From NCBI GenBank assembly GCA_905178155.1, contig CAJINV010000039.1:27159-48190 (forward strand): a stretch of DNA of 21,032 nucleotides. The letters run 5' to 3'. Below the pieces are notes generated by a model, which made no database searches, had not been told where the DNA came from, and saw nothing but the letters and a program-made list of their open reading frames with translations. Origin of the DNA: Amoebophrya sp. A120. Taxonomy: Eukaryota; Sar; Dinophyceae; Syndiniales; Amoebophryaceae. This document shows, in pieces, positions 1-6,620 of the stretch. How positions within the stretch are numbered: the stretch's first letter is position 1; each line of letters begins with the position of its first letter. Position numbers and translations under genes: made by a program.

Positions 1-37
1 GATGAAGAATTTGAAGAAATCAGGCTCTCTTGGTTAG

Positions 38-102
38 GATTTTACTCAGACCCGGCGGCCCCGGTAAAATCTTTACCGGGGACCCCCGACCCCGGTAAAA
101 TC
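38..102. repeat. Cluster of GTAAAATC direct and inverted copies with a 10-bp hairpin
   Basis: The 13-mer CCCCGGTAAAATC occurs at 59-71 and again at 90-102. TTTACCGGGG at 72-81 is the exact reverse complement of 59-68, so 59-81 can form a perfect 10-bp stem with a 3-nt loop. A further inverted GATTTTAC lies at 38-45. No copy was noticed elsewhere in the window, and the corresponding DNA before D has nothing like it. It could be a mobile-element end or a structural element; nothing here decides between them. Confidence 0.7.
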
Positions 103-304
103 GTGAGCATACAGAGCGAGAAGTAGGTCCCAGAATGACTAGTGATCTGGATCCTTAGAGTCTGTGATGAGTGGATGACGACCATGATGAAACTTGAATG
201 ATGAATCTTCACAGGATGCAACGCAGCCAGAGGCTTTCGCCCTGTCTGCTGAGAGATTGAAGTGTTTGTGGTGTTTGAAGAACCTTTTCAGGTAGAAGCT
301 TGAG

Positions 305-622
305 TCACTCAGTGTGGCAGGTGTGTTCAAAGTCCAACACTTCGGCGTGAATCTCATGTAGTCTGCTCGTCTGTTTCTGTGAGACAGACCATGGATCATT
401 GAATTTGAATCGCACAGAGACACAGAATAAAACGACATATAGGTGATGGGGAAGGCGTAATTGTATGATTATCGAGGAGCTGGCTTTTTCAGCTCTGTTG
501 TTGTTGAAAACAGGATTAGCCGGAGGATGTGAGGCCGAGATGGATCCATGAAAGTTTTGCCGCTCAACAAATTTAACCAAAGTTCTTCGGTCTCTATCAG
601 TTGATAAATATTTGAAGCCAAT
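305..622 (-). CDS. Candidate exon of a minus-strand gene (type I) upstream of gene A
   Basis: The minus strand is open from 622 down to 305. It contains the stretch AEKASSSIIIQLRLPHHLYV followed by FKFNDPWS. The equivalent DNA before gene D keeps AEKASSSII, RLPH, LYVV and FKFNDPWS, with several synonymous changes (AAA/AAG, TAT/TAC, GTT/GTG), which suggests protein-level constraint. Below about 335 the A and D copies stop matching. In A another minus frame is open at 139-438 and would need a one-base frame change or splice to join this one. An acceptor ending GATAGAG near 600 fits the phase of the donor at 696. I do not recognise the protein. The gene may be decayed. Confidence 0.4.
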   Translation of the reverse strand: MGFKYLSTDRDRRTLVKFVERQNFHGSISASHPPANPVFNNNRAEKASSSIIIQLRLPHHLYVVLFCVSVRFKFNDPWSVSQKQTSRLHEIHAEVLDFEHTCHTE

Positions 623-696
623 CTTTCATAGAAGGGAGGCGCACGTAGAACGGGAAAATGGATATCAGAGCATTAAATCAGTCGTGACATTCTTAC

Positions 697-805
697 GGCA
701 TGAGATCCGCCGGCTGTAGTCAAGAAAAGTGCCCTCTCGATACAATCCTTTTTCAATTTTTTCGCTTCTTTCAGAAGACGACAAATTAAGTACTTGCCCT
801 GCCAG
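697..805 (-). CDS. Candidate internal exon of the type I minus-strand gene
   Basis: On the minus strand an acceptor-like TTAGCAG (ending at 806) precedes a 109-nt open segment beginning LAGQVLNLSSSERSEK and ending YSRRISC. It is followed directly by GTAAGA (696-691), a strong 5' splice site. The copy before D (16351-16459) has exactly the same length, the same flanking signals and substitutions only. Its donor phase (1) is compatible with an acceptor near 600 in the next segment. No function is recognised. The minus-strand start codon was not located with confidence: ATG-AG-GTGAGC near 988-993 and ATGCTGAGAAG near 940 are both possible. Confidence 0.4.
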
Positions 806-882
806 CTGCTAATTTTTCAGCGGTCGAATACGTATTCTAGAAATTGTGCCTAAGTACATTTTCTTGATTAGAAATACCAAGC

Positions 883-928
883 TCAGTTTCAGCCCTGCTT
901 TATGTAAAATATTTCAGTTTCAGTCCTG
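883..928. promoter_or_regulatory. Two 15-bp direct repeats in the spacer upstream of gene A
   Basis: TCAGTTTCAGCCCTG at 883-897 recurs with one mismatch at 914-928, a 31-bp period. The pair is kept before gene D (16537-16551 and 16568-16582). It lies between the inferred minus-strand exon and the + strand start, so a transcription-factor site pair is possible. One alternative is that part of it is coding for the minus-strand gene. No TATA box or initiator is evident. Confidence 0.3.
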
Positions 929-1061
929 TACTTCTCAGCATACCTATATTCGCGCAGAAGCAGGTGGAACCCCTACGCTGCTCACCTCATGATTTCTCGC
1001 GTTTTGCGCATTCGTATTTTTTGCAAGGTCTACCAGCACGACCTATAACCAACTTCGTCAG

Positions 1062-2840
1062 ATGAGCATTTGGTCACTGAGGGACTCTGACCCGCGGCAC
1101 AGTGATAGCGCAGTTGAAGAGCGGCGGATCAGAGTTTGTAATCTTGCAGGTGACCCCGTGTGCGAACTCAGTACATCAAGTGAGCAACGACCGGAGACAT
1201 GTATACCTGTGACGCAAGAGAAATCCTGCGACTTATCGTGCCACGATGCCGCCCGCGCCGCAGAAACCGAAGCAATGTCTTTCAACGAAGCTGGACGCAG
1301 CGACCAAAGCGCGATCGTGTCAGAGGTCCGACTGGGAGCGATTATGCAGATGGTCGAAGCCGCAACCTCTCACCCTGCGGAGGACCAGATGTACTTCTGG
1401 GGCAGCACTTATGATGATAGGCAGCACCCAATCGAAGCGCTCGAGCCTCGCTCGGAAGCGGAACACGCGGAAGAGCATCGTCGTGGGCGTCCTGCGGAAG
1501 AACAAGAAAAATTCTTGTACGACCCTCGGCTCGCAATTCCAGTCGACGTCGATATAGTAACTGTCGTCTTCGACGAGCGTCCGTCGAAAGCTCTGGTGTC
1601 TATTTCCAACTACTTGGAGAGGCAAGTTTGGCACTGCTTCCATCATGCTCTTGGTACCTTTGGGGAGGATTTTCTAGAAGAGTCTGCTTTTTGGTCTGAT
1701 GATGAAGAAGGAGCCGTAACGAACAATCTACACGGCGCTGCAGCAGAAGAGGACGACGCTGACAGCATCCGCGAGTTAGGCAATGAAGCCACCGACTACT
1801 GCATCCGCGTAATTCAACTGAAGTATCCTGAGTATAGGTGGAACTTGTCGTTTTTGCAGAAGTTTGTCGAGCTTCGAATGCAGATTTGTCTTTTACCGGG
1901 CCAGGATCCGAGATGTTTACACGAAGATCTCGCTCGGCTATTCAACTCGGACAAAGATCTGGCCCTAGTGGCATGTCGCGCAAATGGGCTGGCGCTTAAA
2001 TATTGCGACCCTGCACTTCGTGATGACATTGAGGTAGTGCGTGTTGCTGTAAAGTGTGATTGGCGAGCACTGAAATACGCAGCGCCAACAGTCCGAGCCT
2101 CGGGCGATCCAGAGATGATCGAATCTGCGGCGCACCAATGCGGTTGGGCCTTGAAATACTTTTCCGAGACAACACAAAACGACGCTCCTGTGGTGCAGCT
2201 CTGCGTGAAGAGCAGGCCCTGGGCAATTCAGTATTCCTCGACATTGCTTTGGGACGACGACAAAGTCATGGCCTGCGTCGCCAGCGTCGATGGTCTACCT
2301 GCACTCAAGTACGCTTCGAAGCGGCTGCGAGCCTGCACGAAGCTGGTGAGGATGGCAGTGCAGAGCAACGGTTTAGCAATTAGATTTGCCTCCGAGGATC
2401 TGCGAGCCGATCGAGAGATCGCGCAGCTTGCCATTCGAAACAACCCTTATGCGGTCCGCTACTTGCAGACCCGACTGCGCAGAACTGATCTCCAGCTACT
2501 TCGAGCCACCATGAAGATGCATCTCAAGAAGACCGAAGCCGAACGTCGCACACATGCAGACACAAACGGTCAGAATTTTTTCTACGGGATGAATAATTTT
2601 TATTTCAGCTATAGTACCGGCGAGCCACAAGAAGAATTTTTGCAGCGTGACGGACGGCATCTCAAGCATGTGGAGTTCCGCGGGCTCGTAGAGCATCACT
2701 GTGACTGCAGGTGCAGGGATCACGATTTGCTCTTCAACAGGGATGCGCACGAATTAGTAGGCGGCGAATTAGATGACACTGAAGCTGGCAGAGGCGATGG
2801 GACCGATTTGCCCGTGGCAGTGCAGCCTGCCGAACGAGCC
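1062..2840 (+). CDS. Gene A exon 1: DUF4116-repeat protein, N-terminal part
   Basis: This is 593 codons, from the first in-frame ATG after a stop near 990. There is no signal peptide or membrane segment. In order it holds: NLAGDPVC (residues ~29-36), VEAATSHPAEDQMYFW, an acidic stretch, FLYDPRLAIPVDVDIVTVVF followed by DERPSKAL, KYPEYRWNLSFLQKF, then about seven ~25-residue repeats (residues ~300-490) of the type NGLALKYCDPALRDD, DWRALKYA, CGWALKYF, RPWAIQYS, LPALKYAS, NGLAIRFAS, NPYAVRYL. These match DUF4116, an expected helical repeat of unknown function. A linker follows with DGRHLKHVEFRGLVEHHCD and a Cys/His cluster (CRCRDHD). The frame would stop 3 codons past 2840 (V-C-W-stop), but the stop falls inside a GTATGT intron and the second repeat block continues after it. 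Function unknown; a binding scaffold is inference. Confidence 0.88.
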
Positions 2841-3231
2841 GTATGTTGGTGAAGACCTTCCGCCGTTGAACACCCACGCAATTCCACTTGTACTTAATTT
2901 CCTCCAACGGCGCATCCGACCGAGCGAGCCTTACTTTATTATGTATGATTTACTTATTTATAAATATTTCTACGGGTACGGTCCGTAGCTGCAAACAGAA
3001 GAGAGACCGAGGGCATGAGGAGGACTCTAGTCCTTGAATAAATATTCAGATACGCGCATGATTAATTAAAGTGCAACATGCTTCCATAGAGCACTCATCA
3101 CGGCGCGATCGTGCAGTGTCGCCAACTCTTTTCGTTTCAGTACTGGTTGTGTCAAGGCTACATGCGTTGCGCCACGGATATCATTCGAAGGGGATGGGGA
3201 CTCGATGGTGGAACATTTTTCATCGTTTTAG
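2841..3231 (+). other. Gene A intron 1 (391 bp, phase 0)
   Basis: It starts GTATGT exactly on a codon boundary and ends CATCGTTTTAG. Removing it joins the linker of exon 1 to the frame of exon 2 with no shift. The D copy has the same ends and is 390 bp, with several indels that are not multiples of three, as expected for non-coding DNA. B and C have no sequence like it at this point and run through the linker as one frame. It holds an AATAAA (3038-3043) that should not act as an end signal if the intron is spliced. Confidence 0.8.
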
Positions 3232-4077
3232 TTGGTGGGAGATGAAGACCGACACAACTTCCCGCCGAACAATAGCGCGGGTTTTGACCGACATGATGGC
3301 CCTCGACCCCTCGGACTAGAAGTATTGCATGGTGCTAGCCACGGCTTACAAGACAACAACGAACTGGTAGCGCTTTGCGTCGAGCACACCCCGGCGGCGC
3401 TAGAGTTTGCAAGTGCGAGACTGAGACGCGACAGTGGTCTCGTTCTACTGGCAATTCGGCAATTTTGCAAGGGTGTTCAAGTGGAAAATTATGACGGTAT
3501 CAGCTGGAGGATGTGGAAGCGCGAGGACGACAGCAACTTCTCTGCGTCCTGTCCCTTTCAGTACGCAGGAAAGCAGCTCCGGTCTAATATTGATTTTTTG
3601 CGAAAAGTACTTCTCGAGAGTGACATCGACATGTGCTTCGAAGAAGCGGAGCTTATCCTGTCTCACGCCGAAAAAAACGTACGCGCAGCCTTTTATGGGG
3701 GTTGCCCGGAATTAGCCACACACTTAGTGAAGCAGTACCCAAAAGCTGTCCGCTTGCTGCCGCGAGAATTTCGACAGAATCGGCAGCTTCTACTGGAGGT
3801 GCTCACTCGTGACGGAGACGCAATCAGGTATTGCAGCAGTCGCATGAAGTCCGACAAAGATATTGCAGTCGCAGCTGTTTCACACGAACTGAAAAACACG
3901 GACCTGCCCCTGATTCTCGGGCGTCTAAAAAGGACTTTGCGAGCGGACGACGCCGTGGTACGGGCTGCAGTTCAGAGGAATGGGATGTCTCTTTCTTCAG
4001 CACCGGGAAATTTGCGCGCCAATGCGGAAATAGCGGCCTTGGCGGTGTCAAATTTATCAAACAGAGAAAAGTCCTGA
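3232..4077 (+). CDS. Gene A exon 2: second DUF4116-repeat block
   Basis: The frame is fixed by the TTTTAG acceptor at 3231; there is no ATG at this point. After a variable lead it reads LGLEVLHGASHGLQDNNELV, AALEFASARLRRDS, CPFQYAGKQLRSN, AELILSHAEKNVRAAFYGG, YPKAVRLLPREFRQNRQLLL, DAIRYCSSRMKSDKD and SLSSAPGNLRANAE, aligning along its length with residues ~655-904 of B. These are divergent DUF4116-type repeats. The frame stays open to a TGA at 4075-4077, but the 3' splice partner is unresolved: GT dinucleotides at 4045 (phase 0), 4047 and 4071 (phase 2) are possible donors. From about 3340 to 3960 I see only one difference from D, far fewer than in exon 1. Confidence 0.82.
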   Translation: MVGDEDRHNFPPNNSAGFDRHDGPRPLGLEVLHGASHGLQDNNELVALCVEHTPAALEFASARLRRDSGLVLLAIRQFCKGVQVENYDGISWRMWKREDDSNFSASCPFQYAGKQLRSNIDFLRKVLLESDIDMCFEEAELILSHAEKNVRAAFYGGCPELATHLVKQYPKAVRLLPREFRQNRQLLLEVLTRDGDAIRYCSSRMKSDKDIAVAAVSHELKNTDLPLILGRLKRTLRADDAVVRAAVQRNGMSLSSAPGNLRANAEIAALAVSNLSNREKS

Positions 4078-4400
4078 ATTCAAAGCTGTACAAAGTGCAT
4101 GGGCTTGTATAGGCTGCAGTAAAGTCTAGTGTAGGCTGCAGAATGGACTGCCATGAAGAGCGCAGGCTTCGTCCCTCAATAATTTTTATTTCGTATCTAT
4201 TAATTAATTTTAAAAATTTGTAGACAAAAGGGGGGCACAACATTCATCGTTCTTGAGCAGCAGTTCTTCTGTGCGGGGAAAGAGGGCTCTCGCAAGGAAA
4301 GTTCTGTCTTTAGCCAGACCGGATCAACAATCATATGCGCATCGAGAGGTCTGACAATCAATGTAGCATAGAGCTCAAGGTCTTTCTTTTTTCATACACA
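4078..4400 (+). other. Gene A presumed intron 2 before the last exon
   Basis: This stretch is AT-rich with stops in all + frames and separates the two repeat-coding blocks. It contains GTACAA and GTATAG as further possible donors. In D it is a few bases shorter. Likely acceptors lie at its right end or just inside the next segment (TTCTAG at 4440). I see no gene of its own here. Confidence 0.55.
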
Positions 4401-4886
4401 CATGGCAATGCGTACGGCTCCATCAATTTCCACATTCTAGGAAAGACGATGTCCCCCGACGAACAAAAAAATCTCGCACGACGCGCTATCCTGAACGGGC
4501 TCCGGCATTCCGAGTATTTCGTTGAGAAGGCCTTGCAGTTGTGCGAGTGGGACCGCGCACTTGTATTTGAGGCGCTCAAGAACTGCGGAACTTTATTCGA
4601 CATTCTTCCCACAGAACTGCAGAGTGATCACGAAGTCATATGTTGGGCACTTCGGAACAGTCCATTCCCAATGGGGCTGTGGTGTTTGCAACGAGCGGAG
4701 CAGCGTAACCGAAAGGATTATGTACTTCTCGCGGTTCCCCGTTATCCATTCGCCATCGCCTTTGCATCGAAGGAAATGCAGCAGCACCCGGAGATTTTAC
4801 AGCTTCATCGCGAGAAGTGGGGGCATGTGAATTGGAAGGACAAGCATTGCCGCTTCGCACTGCAAGTCCAGATGACGCGCCTCTGA
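4401..4886 (+). CDS. Gene A last exon: C-terminal repeat block
   Basis: It encodes about 150-160 residues ending QVQMTRL-stop. Similarity to B and C starts at GNAY...NF, so coding may begin about here; the splice acceptor is uncertain (TTCTAG at 4440 is the best in A and D). Repeat units visible: CEWDRALVFEALKNCGTLFD, SDHEVICWALRNSPFP, DYVLLAVPRYPFAIAFASKE. The ending EKWGHVN-KDKH-RFAL-V-MTR is common to all four copies. The frame is open upstream to an ATG at 4335 and there is an ATG at 4449, so a separate small gene is possible in A and D. B and C have no in-frame ATG before the repeats, so a 3' exon of the upstream gene is more likely. Confidence 0.7.
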   Translation, partial: HGNAYGSINFHILGKTMSPDEQKNLARRAILNGLRHSEYFVEKALQLCEWDRALVFEALKNCGTLFDILPTELQSDHEVICWALRNSPFPMGLWCLQRAEQRNRKDYVLLAVPRYPFAIAFASKEMQQHPEILQLHREKWGHVNWKDKHCRFALQVQMTRL

Positions 4887-4926
4887 TTTACAGTGAGCCG
4901 CGATCGGTTAATCCAGCTCTCCGTGT

Positions 4927-5009
4927 GTAAGTACTTAAGCAACCGTAATCCAGGACTACACTTCGGAAAACTTTGGGAGCCTTACACTTTGACGTATTTT
5001 CCATTGTAG
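4927..5009 (+). other. Possible 83-bp intron in the gene A 3' UTR
   Basis: Forty bases after the stop codon there is GTAAGT (4927), and 83 bp on a pyrimidine-rich TTTTCCATTGTAG (ending 5009). All four copies keep both ends: B 10106-10191, C 15302-15380 (GTAAGC), D 20580-20662. Since the stop codon is upstream, this would be an untranslated-region intron. Confidence 0.45.
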
Positions 5010-5255
5010 AGATGACAAATAACAGTACTGCAATTCAATAACGCTCATTTGAGTCGATCCTGGCTCGTTTCTAGAGAAAGTGTACGGCAAAAAGGGAACT
5101 GCCCCTCTTGCAATTGGCTTCTCGTCCAGCCACTCCATGCGAGAGAAAGTGCCAGCCAGACGTGGAAAATTCTCTAATTTGCTCTGGCAAACTGATTATT
5201 GTGACCAGCTATTTTTTATAACAGGTAATAGCAGTCCGTGGAAAATGTGAGAGGC

Positions 5256-6504
5256 CTATAGCCACAGCTTGACTTTGGGATCGTGCACTACGTACATCGA
5301 AGATGAAGATATCACGTTTTGAAAGATGAAGTGTGAGTCCAGGAAGTGTACCCTGAATCCGGAAATTTTCTTCCACTGGCTCTGAATATGGAAAGAAATC
5401 TGACTTAGTAGTCCAATCCCCTTCACGCGCCGGCAGGTGAATTCGTGGTTCTTGAGCTCCTTTGATGCCTTGTTGTCGTATGCTCAAGGACATCGAGCAG
5501 CAGCGTTTCACAGTGTTCAGGCGTCACAGGTGTAGGAGATGATCTCTTCTGAAGCTGATCCGGTGCTCGATACGTCCGAAGATACTTAACTTCGCTGTCA
5601 TCTGCAATGGCTTCGCATCATCAAAGATCCATCGGACACGGAATAAAGGAGAGCTTCCTCCGCGAAAAATAGCACGTACTAACTTGGGTATCCACGGCGC
5701 AGTCTGGAGCTGTCCGCGCCAAGATCAGGATCATCAATTTTTGTGATGTCAATCATAGGCTGCTCCAGATAATCAAAGCGCTCTCCGAAGTTACACAACG
5801 AACGAGACAAAATTGCATCGCAGATGCAGTTTTGTTGCTGTCAGCGACAAAATACTGAGTTACGGGAGCAGGCACGTTGATCGCGTGATCAGTTGCCGCA
5901 TGCACAAACGTTCGGCATTTTGTTGCAGAAGAATGGATGCTTATAGCTGTTTCTGGTAGTTCGTGATCACAAGGAAGATCTCTACAACATCTCTGCTGCT
6001 CGCAGCGATATGATTACTTTCGCGTTGTGGAGGGGGTTTGGATAAGAAAAAAACACTCTTGAAATTTTTGCAATTATTACACGGTATTTCAGGTCCCGCC
6101 GCTTTTCCACCTGCGCCTGCCTGGTTCTGTCATCTTCATGACTCACTCTCACATGTATGGAAGTGCACCACGCGATATAGTGTGGCCTCAAAAAGTCTTC
6201 TTGGGGTGCTTGTCTTTGATCTTTCTCCGATCGTCATGAGTTTAGGATGACAGATAGAATATTTTGGTTATATTTTTGTTCTTCAACCGACTGCCCGATA
6301 CGTCAATCCGAAAGGCGCAGGACAGCTTGCGTGTTTAGACTCAGCATATTATTTTTCCGTTGCTCTTTCTCGTGCTATGTGGGGTGAGAAAAAAAAGTGC
6401 GCATCTTATCAAAGATATAATGCAACAGCGAGCTTAATGGAAGACCTTGCTCCGTAGAACCACAAGAAGAGCGCCTTAACCTTACCAGTTTCGCTGCTGG
6501 ACAT
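5256..6504 (-). CDS. Candidate multi-exon minus-strand gene (type II), most intact copy
   Basis: Read on the minus strand: ATG at 6504 opening MSSSETGK, then GTTAAG (6480); acceptor CCCCACATAG at 6375 and a segment starting HEKEQRKNNM; an open segment 6224-6081 with KDQRQAPQEDFLRPHY and RQAQVEKRRDLKYR, then GTAATA (6080); acceptor GCGAGCAG and 5995-5906 with HELPETAISIHSSATKCR; 5837-5684 with NFGERFDYLEQPMIDITKID, then GTTAGT (5683); acceptor CATTGCAG at 5602 and a segment with TYRAPDQLQKRSS; and a last open segment from about 5483 down to a TAG at 5256-5258, ending SSSSMYVVHDPKVKLWL. The 82-bp intron 5602-5683 joins in matching phase (1). Junctions around 5838-5905 and 5430-5530 are unresolved and could be frameshifts. 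Not recognised by family; soluble-looking. It would be tail-to-tail with A and head-to-head with B. Confidence 0.42.
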
Positions 6505-6620
6505 GTTGATGATACTGGCAAATACTTATAGATTTGTAGGTATCCACACACTATTGTCGGTGATATGGATTGGTGCTATGAACTGCAACAGCGAGTATTG
6601 AGTATTGCGCCTTTTGCAAA
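6505..6620. promoter_or_regulatory. Possible two-way promoter between type II minus gene and gene B
   Basis: These 116 bp separate the proposed minus-strand ATG from the ATG of B. They appear identical to 11687-11802, although the adjoining coding and spacer DNA differs by several percent. A 12-mer TGCAACAGCGAG occurs at 6584-6595 and also at 6421-6432, and GAGTATT is repeated in tandem at 6593-6606 just before the start codon. No TATA box is obvious. Confidence 0.4.

Larger units (their letters stand above)
335..5379. repeat. First copy of the ~15.65-kb higher-order unit end (gene A region)
   Basis: It matches about 15990-21032 (gene D with both flanks) at an offset of 15,653-15,655 bp. Left of about 335 the two diverge abruptly. 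The right end of the match is set by the window edge. Confidence 0.9.

Noticed and set aside
1960-2490. Ankyrin, TPR, HEAT or LRR repeats
   Set aside because: The unit is ~25 residues with an ALKYAS-LR-D-E-V--AV pattern. The ankyrin TPLH, TPR W-G-Y-A-P and LRR LxxLxLxxN signatures are absent, and the pattern fits DUF4116.
2577-2620. A possible acceptor (TTTTTATTTCAG) inside exon 1 of gene A
   Set aside because: The reading frame through it is conserved in A and D and aligns with continuous coding in B and C, so no intron is needed there.
1062-2852. Treating the first 596 codons of gene A as a complete protein
   Set aside because: The stop is 12 bases into a perfect GTATGT donor, the second repeat block follows in phase after TTTTAG, and B and C encode both blocks in one frame.
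4335-4886. Treating the last block as an independent 183-codon gene
   Set aside because: The ATG used in A and D has no counterpart in B or C, where the same conserved block has no usable start codon. Kept only as an alternative.
5209-5511. A 100-codon minus frame in the A-B spacer
   Set aside because: It overlaps, in another frame, the minus segment ending KLWL. Its frame is broken in the B-C copy by the 5-bp insertion, and its tail has no conserved end.
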